Of a stretch of DNA of 64,000 nt, positions 44,714 through 54,060 are shown piece by piece. This DNA comes from Vibrio sp. RE86. GTDB lineage: Bacteria > Pseudomonadota > Gammaproteobacteria > Enterobacterales > Vibrionaceae. Where the stretch lies: the NCBI RefSeq assembly GCF_013114545.1, contig NZ_VTXI01000016.1, positions 1-64,000 of the forward strand. Direction: 5' to 3'. The notes under the pieces are model-generated. The model saw only the letters and a list, made by a program, of their open reading frames with translations. It made no database searches and was not told the origin of the DNA. How positions within the stretch are numbered: position 1 is the first letter of the stretch; the number at the start of each line of letters is the position of its first letter. The position numbers were made by a program, and so were the translations under genes.

Positions 44714-45697
44714 ATGAATCAGGCACAACAAGCGATCAACCGATTGATCGAGCAAACTGAACAAAGTGTCATCGGCCAAAGTCATGTTGTCAGAGCGTTA
44801 GTTATCGGATTACTGACCAATGGACATGTCTTGTTGGAAGGACTTCCGGGAACGGCAAAAACTCGCTCGGTAAAATCACTCGCCAATTTATTAAACACCT
44901 CATTTGGTCGAATCCAGTTTACTCCAGATCTCCTCCCTTCCGATGTCACAGGTACAGAGGTATATCAGGAATTAGAAGGCAAACCTCAACTCAATTTTCA
45001 ACCAGGCCCAATCTTCAACAGCATTGTGCTGGCGGATGAGGTCAACCGAGCACCTGCGAAAGTGCAAGCCGCCTTGCTAGAGGCGATGGCTGAAGGCACC
45101 ATCACGGTCGGAGATAAAACCCATGTGTTACCTGATCTATTCATGGTGTTAGCGACACAAAACCCTGTCGAGCAGGAAGGTACTTACCCATTGCCAGAGG
45201 CCCAAATGGACCGCTTTATCATGAAGGTGACGGTTGATTACCCTGAAGATGATGCAGAACGCGATATTATTAGACTCGTTCGAAGTGAAGAGCTGGGCAG
45301 TGAGACGTCAAGCGAGCAAATTACACCGGATCATATCGAAGTAGACCTAGTACTGGAGGCTCGTAGACAACTCCCAACGGTGAATGTATCTGAATTAGTT
45401 GAGGATTATATTGTTGCGCTGGTCATGGCGACAAGAAAGCCGGAGCGTTATTCAGAGTCTAATCTTTCTAAATGGATCGAAGTCGGATCAAGCCCAAGAG
45501 CGTCGATTTCCCTAGATAAGTGCGCTCGCGCTTATGCTTGGCTGCAAGGCCGAGACTATGTAACCCCTGATGATGTACGAGCCATGCTTCCTTCTGTTTT
45601 AGGGCATAGATTTTCACTTTCTTACGATGCTCTTGCCGATGGTGTCAATCATCAACGAGTGGTCGAAGAGCTACTAGACTTTGTTCCAATCGGTTAG
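44714..45697 (+). CDS. MoxR-family AAA+ ATPase
   Basis: This 327-residue AAA+ chaperone-like ATPase has Walker A GLPGTAKT, Walker B IVLADEVNRAP, and downstream motifs TQNPVEQEGTYPLPEAQMDR (Sensor 1 region), with SSPRASISLDKCARA as the C-terminal lid. MoxR proteins insert metal or cofactors, or remodel complexes, together with von Willebrand factor A (vWA) proteins. The next four genes encode exactly such partners. The gene starts with a good site, and the following gene begins 13 bp after the stop. Confidence 0.93.
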   Translation: MNQAQQAINRLIEQTEQSVIGQSHVVRALVIGLLTNGHVLLEGLPGTAKTRSVKSLANLLNTSFGRIQFTPDLLPSDVTGTEVYQELEGKPQLNFQPGPIFNSIVLADEVNRAPAKVQAALLEAMAEGTITVGDKTHVLPDLFMVLATQNPVEQEGTYPLPEAQMDRFIMKVTVDYPEDDAERDIIRLVRSEELGSETSSEQITPDHIEVDLVLEARRQLPTVNVSELVEDYIVALVMATRKPERYSESNLSKWIEVGSSPRASISLDKCARAYAWLQGRDYVTPDDVRAMLPSVLGHRFSLSYDALADGVNHQRVVEELLDFVPIG

Positions 45698-45710
45698 TGG
45701 AGGCTTTCAC

Positions 45711-46673
45711 ATGGCTAAGCCAACATTAGCGCCTAAAACTCAAGTTATCGATGATCGTTTGTATTGCGATTATAGTCGTCTCGTTCGATTGCAAGCTCAA
45801 GCTGAAGCCTTCTCACTGTTACCCCACATAAGGGCAGGCAGTGTGTTGTCTGGTCGGCACAACTCACTGTTTCGGGGACGAGGTCTTAACTTCGAGGAGC
45901 TTCGTCACTATCAACTAGGGGATGATATCCGAAACCTGGATTGGAAAGTGACCATGCGCACGGGCAAGCCTCATGTTCGAAGCTACACCGAAGAGAAAGA
46001 TCGAAACGTCATCATCTGTGTAGATCAGCGTAGTAGCATGTTCTTTGCGTCAGACAGCACGATGAAATCGGTCGTCGCGGCTGATATTGCTTCAATGTGT
46101 GCGTGGCGGGTATTGAAAGATGGCGATCGCGTGGGATTTATCATCGCAGGTCAGCGTCAACTGTCGTTCAGTAAACCACAACGTTCCCAAAACCTGTTGT
46201 TAGCCCAATTGAGAAGGCTAGCGTCAGAGAATCAAAAACTGAATGTCTCAAGCCAAGATACCGACGAGGTTGGGTTTGATAAATGGTTTGGACTCATCAA
46301 AAGAATGAAGCTAAAGCAAGCGACGTTCGTGTTTATTAGCGACTGGCACGATTGCGCAGAGCATCACCTTGACCAATTAAAACAGCTCCAACAGCATAAC
46401 GATGTAATGGCTGTTATGGTCAGTGACCCTTTTGAACATACTTTACCGGCAGAGATTGCAAACTCTAATTGGGTTGTTGGTGATGGTACATACCAGATGA
46501 ATTTGGACAGTGCGCATAAGCTCTCAGTCGCAAGTGATGGCCTCGCACAGAAACAAGACTCTAAACGCCAGTCTTTGGCGAAACTGATGTCGATGAAGGG
46601 GCTACCGACGATCGAGCTCTCAACAGATGGCAGTCACATCGGAAAATTCCAACGCCAAGTAGGGGGGAGATAA
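45711..46673 (+). CDS. DUF58-domain protein of the MoxR/Bat operon
   Basis: This 320-residue protein starts at the ATG at 45711 after GGAGG. The signature RAGSVLSGRHNSLFRGRGLNF and ELRHYQLGDDIRNLDWKVTMR is the DUF58 core, followed by a vWA-like fold with DQRSSMFFAS (metal-site motif) and FVFISDWHD. It is usually soluble and bridges MoxR to the membrane-bound Bat proteins. The stop overlaps the next ATG by one base. Confidence 0.9.
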   Translation: MAKPTLAPKTQVIDDRLYCDYSRLVRLQAQAEAFSLLPHIRAGSVLSGRHNSLFRGRGLNFEELRHYQLGDDIRNLDWKVTMRTGKPHVRSYTEEKDRNVIICVDQRSSMFFASDSTMKSVVAADIASMCAWRVLKDGDRVGFIIAGQRQLSFSKPQRSQNLLLAQLRRLASENQKLNVSSQDTDEVGFDKWFGLIKRMKLKQATFVFISDWHDCAEHHLDQLKQLQQHNDVMAVMVSDPFEHTLPAEIANSNWVVGDGTYQMNLDSAHKLSVASDGLAQKQDSKRQSLAKLMSMKGLPTIELSTDGSHIGKFQRQVGGR

Positions 46674-47173
46674 TGGCTGTCGAACATACCCCACCCAGTA
46701 CCTATATTCTACGTGAGTTGCATGACGTCACTGTGCCAGACAGTGTCAGTTGGATGCCACAAACAATCGGCTGGAAAATTTTTGGCGGCTTGTTACTTAT
46801 TCTCGTTGGCTACCTTGTATATCGTTATTGCAGAAATTGGTGGGATAATCGTTACCGTCAAGAAGCGATTAAAGCCATTGATGAGCTTGATAACGGGAGC
46901 GATTCCTTGCCCCATGATGTGTTCGCCGTATTAAAAGTGGTGTTGATTCACCTCGATTCGGGTAACGCTAATCTCTTTGGGCAGAATGTTATCGTCGCTC
47001 TGGATAATCACCTCGAAAGGCCTTTGTTTAACGATGACGTTTCATCGCGTTGGATAGACTCTTTGATTAATCCGGCGGTTCAGTTTAAACGCGAAGAACG
47101 AGAAGTCATTTGTGAGCGGGCGGTGACTTGGCTTAAGACCCATTCTAGTTGTGAGGATAATCGCCATGGTTGA
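46673..47173 (+). CDS. DUF4381 membrane protein of the Bat operon
   Basis: This 166-residue protein has an N-terminal region (LRELHDVTVPDSVSWMPQTI), one membrane segment (IFGGLLLILVGYLVYRY), and a cytoplasmic helical part. It matches DUF4381, a regular member of MoxR/Bat operons. The stop overlaps the start of the batA-like gene by 8 bases. Confidence 0.82.
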   Translation: MAVEHTPPSTYILRELHDVTVPDSVSWMPQTIGWKIFGGLLLILVGYLVYRYCRNWWDNRYRQEAIKAIDELDNGSDSLPHDVFAVLKVVLIHLDSGNANLFGQNVIVALDNHLERPLFNDDVSSRWIDSLINPAVQFKREEREVICERAVTWLKTHSSCEDNRHG

Positions 47174-48218
47174 GTTTCTTGCTGCGAGTTTTGAGTTTGA
47201 ACAGCCACTATGGTTTCTGTTAATACCAGTGCCACTGATTCTCTATTTCGTCTTGCCCGCATATCGCACTAAACAGATTGCGATTAAAGTGCCTTTTTTT
47301 AAGCAAATCGTAGAATCGTTGGGTGAAGAGCCTTCGCATGGCGCAAGTCAGTTGTCGCCAAGCTGGTGGCAGAGAGCGTGTCTCGTCATTGCTTGGTTTC
47401 TCGTTGTTTGTGCACTCGCAAAACCGACCATGTTGGGTGAACCTCAAGTGAGAGAAAGCCTCGGGCGAGACGTTATGGTTATGGTTGATCTCTCTGGATC
47501 AATGGCAGAACAAGATTTTACATCATCGACTGGCACTAAGATTAGTCGACTGGATGCGGCGAAAGAGGTATTGGGCGAATTCGTAAAGACTCGTAAAGGT
47601 GACCGTCTAGGATTGATTCTTTTTGGTGATGCCGCTTTTGTGCAAACCCCGTTTACTGCTGACCAGAATGTGTGGCTTGAACTGCTCAACCAAACAGATG
47701 TGGCGATGGCGGGACAAAGCACCCATTTAGGCGATGCAATGGGACTTGCTATCAAGGTGTTTGATCAAAGTGTGGCTAACACATCGACTAACGAGACTCG
47801 AGAGAAAGTAGCGATTGTTCTTACCGATGGGAACGACACTGGCAGCTTTGTTGAGCCAATTGATGCCGCGAAAGTCGCGAAAGCGAAGGGCGTTAGAATC
47901 CACGTCATTGCCATGGGTGACCCTAAAACAGTCGGAGAAGTTGCGTTAGATATGGCAACGATTGATCGCATTGCAAGCGAATCGGGTGGCGAGTCTTTTG
48001 AAGCGCTTAACCGTGCAGAACTAGAGGCTGCGTATGAGCAGATTGGTGAACTTGAACCTCAGCTCTATGAAAGTTCTATCTATCGCCCTAAACAATCTAT
48101 CCATCACTACTTTATGGCTCTTGTGGTCATCATCTATTTGACCGCATTTAGCTTGGCGACGCTGACTCGTATGGAGCGACGCAGACAGCAATCAAAAAGA
48201 GAGGTGAATGATGTTTGA
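47166..48218 (+). CDS. BatA-like membrane vWA protein
   Basis: This 350-residue protein has an N-terminal pair of membrane segments (PLWFLLIPVPLILYFVL; ACLVIAWFLVVCALA), a periplasmic-facing or cytoplasmic vWA domain with the MIDAS motif MVDLSGSMAE (Asp-x-Ser-Gly-Ser), and a last membrane segment near the C-terminus (FMALVVIIYLTAFSLATL). The start chosen is the ATG at 47166. It is the BatA type (Bacteroides aerotolerance-like), and MoxR is the probable regulator. Confidence 0.9.
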   Translation: MVEFLAASFEFEQPLWFLLIPVPLILYFVLPAYRTKQIAIKVPFFKQIVESLGEEPSHGASQLSPSWWQRACLVIAWFLVVCALAKPTMLGEPQVRESLGRDVMVMVDLSGSMAEQDFTSSTGTKISRLDAAKEVLGEFVKTRKGDRLGLILFGDAAFVQTPFTADQNVWLELLNQTDVAMAGQSTHLGDAMGLAIKVFDQSVANTSTNETREKVAIVLTDGNDTGSFVEPIDAAKVAKAKGVRIHVIAMGDPKTVGEVALDMATIDRIASESGGESFEALNRAELEAAYEQIGELEPQLYESSIYRPKQSIHHYFMALVVIIYLTAFSLATLTRMERRRQQSKREVNDV

Positions 48219-49902
48219 TTCACTTAACTTACAGCAGATCGTGAGCCAGTTTCACTTTATTAGACCGTTATGGTTACTCGCATTATTGCCCATGGGGCTC
48301 TTACTGTGGTTACGATTCAGACACGACAGCCGCCCAGAATGGAAAGATGTACTCCCCAAGCACCTTAGGAAGGCGTTAACCATTGGTGAGAAAGGCTGGA
48401 AGAAGCAGTTGCCACTTAAGCTTCTTATGGTGATCGTGTTTATCGCAATCATCATCTGTGCTGGGCCGACTTGGCAGCGACAAGCCTCGCCATTTGGTGA
48501 AGATAAAGCGATGATGCTCGTGGTATTAGACAATAGTAACTCTATGCTACAGACCGATTTGCCCCCAAGCCGGCTAGAACGATCAAAGCAAAAAATAAGA
48601 GATCTCTTGGCGCTACGTAAAGATGGGAAAACAGGCTTGATTGTGTTCGCTGGATCCGCGCACATCGCAATGCCCGTTACGCAGGACAATGAGGTTTTCA
48701 ATCCATTTTTAGCTGCGATTACCCCAGAAATAATGCCTGTTGAGGGCAAGTCGGCTCAAACTGCGCTGCCGCTCATCGAAAACCAGTTAGGAGATCAGCT
48801 TGGCGCCACGGTGTTACTAGTGACAGATGGTGTTACGCCCAACACGATAGAACAATATGGTGCATTCTTCTCTCAAAGCCCTTATCAGTTGTTGATCCTT
48901 GCCGCAGGCAATAGTGATGTGAAAAGTAATAACCCTGTTGGTATCGCATCACTGAAAGAGCTGGCGAGTAAAACGGGAGGGCGTTTAGTTGAAGTCAGTG
49001 TCGATAATGGTGACGTCGTTAAGCTGAGCAATTTGGTTGAACGGAACATGCAGTTGAATGGGGAGTCTTCGATGCCCTGGAAAGATATGGGGTATGCGCT
49101 GCTGTTTCCCATTGCGATCATCATGATGCTCTGGTTCCGAAAAGGTTGGTTAGTTCAATGGTCAGTCATTTTGGTGGTTGGGTTAGGTACGCTTACCCCA
49201 AACAGTGCAATAGCAGAGCCCGTCTATTCAAAAGCGGCAACTGAGCAAGTGGCAGAAGAAGTGACTTGGCAAGATACCGCAGCACAGTGGTGGTGGGACT
49301 TATGGTTAACACCTGACCAGCAAGGTCAGCGTTGGTTTAATCAGCAAGAGTACTTGAAAGCAGCCAAGCATTTTCAAGATCCTTTAAGAAAAGGAACCGC
49401 CTACTACTATGCGACAGAGTATAAGTTGGCTCACGGTGCCTTTTTACAAATGGAGAATTCTTACGGGCTCTATAACGCTGCCAGCGCTTTAGCACGCCAG
49501 AGAGAATACCTTGCTGCTCGTGATTTGCTTGCTTCTCTGTTGGAAGAGCCAAATTTAGATCAAGAGCTAAGAGCAGACGTTGAACATAACTTAAAGGTAT
49601 TAACAGGTATTGTTGATGAGATTAACCGCGTGAGTGAAAGCCAAGCAGGTACAACAGACGGCCCAGAAGAGTCGTTCGAGCTTGATGAGGATAAACCAAG
49701 AACAGCGGATGGTGCCGAAGAAGAAACTGTGGCTGGATTAATGTTGAAAGAGAAGCTTAATGCCAACGAGATACTCGGCAGTGAAGAACTGGCCGACAAA
49801 TGGTTACGACGTGTCGAGGCTGACCCTAAATACTTCTTACGGGCCAAGTTCCAAATTCAACTGCGAGAGCAAAGCCAAACTTCGGCTAAGGAGCAACCAT
49901 GA
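48208..49902 (+). CDS. BatB/BatC-like vWA-TPR protein
   Basis: This 564-residue protein begins with membrane segments (PLWLLALLPMGLLLWLRF; LKLLMVIVFIAIIICAG), then a vWA domain with MIDAS LDNSNSM, another membrane segment (ALLFPIAIIMMLWF) and TPR-like repeats (about 370-470, ARQREYLAARDLLASLLEE). The order vWA plus TPR combines the roles of BatB and BatC. The last 100 residues are acidic. The gene overlaps the previous one by 11 bases and the next by 4. Confidence 0.88.
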   Translation: MMFDSLNLQQIVSQFHFIRPLWLLALLPMGLLLWLRFRHDSRPEWKDVLPKHLRKALTIGEKGWKKQLPLKLLMVIVFIAIIICAGPTWQRQASPFGEDKAMMLVVLDNSNSMLQTDLPPSRLERSKQKIRDLLALRKDGKTGLIVFAGSAHIAMPVTQDNEVFNPFLAAITPEIMPVEGKSAQTALPLIENQLGDQLGATVLLVTDGVTPNTIEQYGAFFSQSPYQLLILAAGNSDVKSNNPVGIASLKELASKTGGRLVEVSVDNGDVVKLSNLVERNMQLNGESSMPWKDMGYALLFPIAIIMMLWFRKGWLVQWSVILVVGLGTLTPNSAIAEPVYSKAATEQVAEEVTWQDTAAQWWWDLWLTPDQQGQRWFNQQEYLKAAKHFQDPLRKGTAYYYATEYKLAHGAFLQMENSYGLYNAASALARQREYLAARDLLASLLEEPNLDQELRADVEHNLKVLTGIVDEINRVSESQAGTTDGPEESFELDEDKPRTADGAEEETVAGLMLKEKLNANEILGSEELADKWLRRVEADPKYFLRAKFQIQLREQSQTSAKEQP

Positions 49903-51188
49903 ATAAGAAGCTGCTCTACAGAGTTCAACTGGTGCTGGGCTTAATCCTATTATCTATATCGTCCTGCTCGTTTTCAGCGACCATCACTGAGCTTGAAAGG
50001 AGTAAAGACGTTGCTCTAACCGCTTGGATTGAGCACAAACAAGAGGGTGAGCAACAGAAGCAAAAACCGTTTAGCGTCAATGAACAGGTGATCTTATACA
50101 TTGAGGTATCAACGCCTCGATGGTTTACAGGTGGCACACGTATCGGCGCAATAGAAGTACCCAACTTGATTGCCAAGCAGCGTAATCAGCTTGCGACCAA
50201 CTACACCGAAAGAATAAACGGGGTGACATGGTCTAAGCAACGCTGGGAAATTACTTTGTATCCGCAAGCATCAGGTCAATATGTGATTCCACCCATCTCT
50301 GTTGCTGTAGAGGTGTCGGCACCGGACGGCTCCAAGGTCTCGGGTAATCTATATACCGATGCCTTAAAGTTTTCCGCAAGGTTGCCGTCTGGAAAGATAA
50401 CGGATGAAATCGCGTGGTTTGCGGCAAGTGATGCGACGTTGAAGCAAGACTGGTCTGCATCAAACAAGGAGCTTAGAGTCGGCGATGCGATTACACGCAA
50501 AGTGACATTAACGGCGCAAGATAGCCTATCTGTTTTGCTACCTGATTTGATCAGTGATGAATCCACAGTTGTATATCAAAGCTACCCACACCCAAATCGA
50601 CTTAGTGATACACAAAGCAGAGGGAACTACCAATCTACTCGAATAGAAGAGAGCGTGTATGTGCTGCAACAAGGGGGAGACATCTCATTCCCGCCCGTTG
50701 ATGTGTATTGGTGGGACAGTGAAAACAATAAACTGGTTACCATGACGTTAGAAGGCAAAACCTACCATGTGAAGCATACATTCAGTTCGTTTTTAAACGC
50801 ATATTTGCAATGGATCCTATTCGTTGTTGCAACGCTTGTCATCGCGATTGGTTTAGCTCTGTATTTGAGACGATACTATCAAACACATCCGAAACCAGAG
50901 TGGTGGTTATTGCGTCAGCATATTAAAGCAGGTGAGTGGAACCATGTACGTTTAAGTCTGTATAAGCAATTACGAATGCGAACTGAGCAGCTTGAACTGA
51001 GCAAGGTGTCTGACAGCAAGAGTTGGCAGCGAGATAGCGAATCAGTTCAGATGGGGAAAGAAAAGGTTTCAATTAGCCTGAGACTATTTAAGCGATTGAG
51101 AAATCTTGGCGAGCAAAGACAGCGAATTCGATTACTTAAAGCATTACCAGACCTAGAGAAGTTTAAATCACGCTCTAAACGAAGTTGA
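49899..51188 (+). CDS. BatD-like periplasmic/membrane protein
   Basis: This 429-residue protein has a signal peptide (LVLGLILLSISSCSFS), beta-rich repeats with SVNEQVILYIEVSTPRWFTGG and YPQASGQYVIPPISV, and a membrane segment near 310-330 (LQWILFVVATLVIAIGLALYL), followed by a cytoplasmic tail. This is the BatD type (oxygen-tolerance family). It is the last gene of the operon that begins with moxR. Expected role: the membrane platform of the MoxR/vWA complex. Confidence 0.87.
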   Translation: MNKKLLYRVQLVLGLILLSISSCSFSATITELERSKDVALTAWIEHKQEGEQQKQKPFSVNEQVILYIEVSTPRWFTGGTRIGAIEVPNLIAKQRNQLATNYTERINGVTWSKQRWEITLYPQASGQYVIPPISVAVEVSAPDGSKVSGNLYTDALKFSARLPSGKITDEIAWFAASDATLKQDWSASNKELRVGDAITRKVTLTAQDSLSVLLPDLISDESTVVYQSYPHPNRLSDTQSRGNYQSTRIEESVYVLQQGGDISFPPVDVYWWDSENNKLVTMTLEGKTYHVKHTFSSFLNAYLQWILFVVATLVIAIGLALYLRRYYQTHPKPEWWLLRQHIKAGEWNHVRLSLYKQLRMRTEQLELSKVSDSKSWQRDSESVQMGKEKVSISLRLFKRLRNLGEQRQRIRLLKALPDLEKFKSRSKRS

Positions 51189-51302
51189 GTGGGTGATCTG
51201 CTTCAGATTTTACCGAAAATTTGCTCAATAAAAGAAAGAGTTAGCTAAGATGTAAGAGTGCCTGCGCGAAACATCACGGCTAACTTTTTTGTTTGGAGTC
51301 TT

Positions 51303-52211
51303 ATGAAAAGTACTGAGCTCAATCTGATCCCTATTTTTGTGGCGATTTATGAAGAGCAAAACCTCTCTAAAGCGGCGGCGAGGTTAGATATTAGCCAACC
51401 TGCGGTGAGTAAAGCGTTAGCGCGTCTGCGTGATATTTATGATGAGCCACTGTTTCATCGAACTCCATCAGGCGTAGAACCGACCAGCTTTGCAATGGAT
51501 ATTTACCCAGCGCTCGCGGCGGCATTAAAAAATTACACCTCAACGTTAACCGCATCACGCGAGTTTGATCCTAAAGTCTCAAATCGAATTTTCTCTATCG
51601 CCTGCGTGTCAGTCGCGAGTTATGAACTGTTGCCGAAAGTGATGGAAATCATCGCTCAGCAAGCACCAAACATTGCCCTCGAAGTTCATCCACTGTTTAC
51701 CGAGGACTATGAAAGTGACTTACGTTTACAACGCTATGATCTGATTGTCGATATGGAGCCAAAGGCGCGTACAACGCTGAAATTTGAACGTTTGTACTCG
51801 GAAAAGCTGATGGTTGTACTGAGTGCAAATCACCCTCGTATAAAAGATGAGATAACCGTTGAACAGTTCACCAGTGAAAAACATGTTGTGGTCTCTCGTT
51901 GGCAAAGTCGTGCGAGTCTATTGAGCTCAGAGGATATTTCAGAACTAGAGAAAAGACAGATAGTGTATCGAGCGTCAGGGGCGATGGAAATGCTGCCAGT
52001 GATCAATGACAGCGAGTTTATCGGTATGCTCCCTGATTCAACGATTCGTAACTTCTCTAAAATGTACAACATCAAAGGGATTCCGCTGCCATTTGCGGAT
52101 GAAATTCATCATCTTGCCGCAATCTGGCACCCTAGCCGTACCAATGAAAGTGGACATAAATGGCTTAGAAAGCAGTTTAATACGGCCATTAAAGCGCTCA
52201 ATTTAAATTAA
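51303..52211 (+). CDS. LysR-family transcriptional regulator
   Basis: This 302-residue regulator starts at the ATG at 51303 after GGAG. The helix-turn-helix is clear: LNLIPIFVAIYEEQNLSKAA, then ARLDISQPAVSKALARLRDI and DEPLFHRTPSGVEPT. The effector domain (about 95-300) is the usual periplasmic-binding-like fold. Its place between the Bat operon and the phosphatase, and the two T-N11-A palindromes in the cluster, suggest it controls the sulfatase region. The effector could be sulfate, a sulfated compound or a redox signal, which is unproven. Confidence 0.9.
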   Translation: MKSTELNLIPIFVAIYEEQNLSKAAARLDISQPAVSKALARLRDIYDEPLFHRTPSGVEPTSFAMDIYPALAAALKNYTSTLTASREFDPKVSNRIFSIACVSVASYELLPKVMEIIAQQAPNIALEVHPLFTEDYESDLRLQRYDLIVDMEPKARTTLKFERLYSEKLMVVLSANHPRIKDEITVEQFTSEKHVVVSRWQSRASLLSSEDISELEKRQIVYRASGAMEMLPVINDSEFIGMLPDSTIRNFSKMYNIKGIPLPFADEIHHLAAIWHPSRTNESGHKWLRKQFNTAIKALNLN

Positions 52212-52226
52212 CTTTCGGTGATTGTA

Positions 52227-52328
52227 ATACCAACCTAAATAAATATCTGGTCATTCTTGCTTGCTAAAATCGCTAATAGCTTCGTTATAGATTTTGTAGG
52301 TAGGTCAACTAGCTAGCTGCAATCTATG
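52227..52328. repeat. Interspersed repeat copy B
   Basis: This 102-bp copy matches 38071-38172 (six substitutions, no gap, same direction) and is extended on the left by GTA. Its right end overlaps the stop codon of the convergent phosphatase gene. GATTGGT, the start of copy A's right end, lies at 52332-52338 inside the last codons of that gene. Confidence 0.65.
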
Positions 52329-54018
52329 AAGGATTGGTCACTTCAGCAAGGACTTGTCCGGTGGCACCACTTGGTTGAGTTATGCCCAACAGATTAGATA
52401 GCGTTGGGGCAATATCGTAAGGGGTGATCTCACGGCTAATGGTGTTGCTCTCGATAGTGTGTCCAGCAAAAATGACTGGGACATGCGTGTCGTAACGCCA
52501 TGGAGACCCATGTGTGGAGGCAATCGTCAGTCCATCCATGTCATTAACGTACGAACGCGGTGTAAAGACCAGATAAATATCGCCAGAGCGTTGAGGGTGA
52601 TAGTTGTTCTTAACTAACTCCATAACGCGAGTATCTGGAAGGCGGTTGTTTTTAACATCGTCGCTTGTCACTGCGTACGCTACGCCTTTTATTTTTGATA
52701 CTTCATCTGCCAATACACTCTGTACAGCACTTAACTTCACGCCAGCTTTCGCAATCACATCGTGGTCGAGATACAAGTAGGGTTGCGCGTAGAGTCGCAC
52801 CGCTTCTTTGCCCAATCCGAACTCTTTATTTAAGCGTTCTAACACTTTGTCGGAAAGTAATTTATCGACGTTGAAGTAGTTGGCGCTTCTTAAGCCGAGG
52901 CGGTTAGCAATGGGTGAGGCCTCTGGTACCCCATGGTCCGCCGACAGGACGATTAGCGTGTTTTCAAGTCCAACATTTTGGTCGACGCTTTCAAGTAGTT
53001 TAGCGATGGTTCTGTCTAATCGGATCAAGTTATCTTCAGTTTCTAGGCTGTCTGGGCCGTACATGTGGACGACATAATCATTGGAGGAAAAGCTGACAGC
53101 TAGGTAGTCAGTAAAGTCGCTGGTCCCAAGTTTTTCTTGCAGCATTAAGGTTTTGGCAAAATCACCCGTTAGCTCGTCACCTGCGGGGCTGAGCGTTAAC
53201 ATGGTTGAAAAATATTTGAAGCTTGACGGACCGTAAGGGTGAGGGAAAGTCCGTGCGAAGCCTGCCAAATCGACTTTGTGTTTATCGTCCAGTTCTTTCA
53301 ACGTGTACTCTTCACGTGGAAGGGATAACTCCCAGCGCTTGCCCGAATAATTCTCTGTGAGCTTTTTCTCATTCCAGCGCATCACCCAATTAGGGAACTC
53401 ATCATAGTAATAATTGCTGGTGGTGAACTCGCCTTGTGCTTTTGAAAACCAGAACGCCTTTCCTGAGTGGCCTGCTAGAGAAATAGCACCTCGATCTTTC
53501 ACTGAAACCGAAAAGATCTTTGACGCGCCGTTTGAAGCGACAGCCAGTTCATCACTAAAAGTGGTTGAGAGAATAGGGGATGGAGAGCGGCCATCTTGCT
53601 GGGCAGTTTTCTGTGTAGGATCGATTTCGGTTGATTTATCGACACCGGCGCCAGAAGAAAGCATATGATAATCGGCGTCTTCAACATTGTAGACGAGGCG
53701 CTCTAATGTACGGTCATACCATACGTTTCCGACCATACCATGAACAGCGGGAGGTGCGCCGGTAGCAAGTGACACATGGCCTACAATCGTTTCGGTGTTG
53801 CCGTGTTGATAATGAGCGTTGGTGAAGTTGCTACCCTCATCCATAAGATAACGGAATCCACCGTCACCAAAATTATGCTTATAGCGCTGAAGAAGGTCTG
53901 CACGTAACCCATCAACGGTCAACTGCAGTACGAGTTTAGGTGGTGTCTGCTGGGCATAAACGCCTTGAGAGGTAGAAACCAAGAGCGCAGCTGCGCCCAT
54001 TAACCATACTGACTTCAT
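52324..54018 (-). CDS. Alkaline-phosphatase-superfamily phosphatase/phosphodiesterase
   Basis: This 564-residue exported enzyme (signal MKSVWLMGAAALLVSTSQGVYA, split over its two halves in the mature boundary) resembles PafA/NPP-type alkaline phosphatases. The nucleophile region reads GNTETIVGHVSLATGAPPAVHG, in two halves, with Thr77 likely the nucleophile. Metal ligands include VDGLRAD, FSSNDYVVHMYG and LSADHG. No sulfatase CxPxR motif is present, so it does not need formylglycine. It lies in the sulfatase region, next to the SUMF1-fold gene on the same strand (42-bp gap). The C-terminal codons and the stop abut the repeat at 52227-52328. Confidence 0.85.
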   Translation of the reverse strand: MKSVWLMGAAALLVSTSQGVYAQQTPPKLVLQLTVDGLRADLLQRYKHNFGDGGFRYLMDEGSNFTNAHYQHGNTETIVGHVSLATGAPPAVHGMVGNVWYDRTLERLVYNVEDADYHMLSSGAGVDKSTEIDPTQKTAQQDGRSPSPILSTTFSDELAVASNGASKIFSVSVKDRGAISLAGHSGKAFWFSKAQGEFTTSNYYYDEFPNWVMRWNEKKLTENYSGKRWELSLPREEYTLKELDDKHKVDLAGFARTFPHPYGPSSFKYFSTMLTLSPAGDELTGDFAKTLMLQEKLGTSDFTDYLAVSFSSNDYVVHMYGPDSLETEDNLIRLDRTIAKLLESVDQNVGLENTLIVLSADHGVPEASPIANRLGLRSANYFNVDKLLSDKVLERLNKEFGLGKEAVRLYAQPYLYLDHDVIAKAGVKLSAVQSVLADEVSKIKGVAYAVTSDDVKNNRLPDTRVMELVKNNYHPQRSGDIYLVFTPRSYVNDMDGLTIASTHGSPWRYDTHVPVIFAGHTIESNTISREITPYDIAPTLSNLLGITQPSGATGQVLAEVTNPS

Positions 54019-54060
54019 AGTGATCCTTATTATTGTATTGAGTGGTGATTCAAGCCTGAA

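Noticed and set aside
44714..51188. Treating the moxR-DUF58-DUF4381-batA-batB-batD operon alone as a novel system.
   Set aside because: The operon type is widespread in gammaproteobacteria and Bacteroidetes. Only its setting next to the sulfatases and cytochrome seems unusual.
52324..54018. Calling the phosphatase-like gene a third sulfatase.
   Set aside because: There is no CxPxR or CxAxR motif. The nucleophile region has Thr, as in alkaline-phosphatase or NPP-type enzymes.
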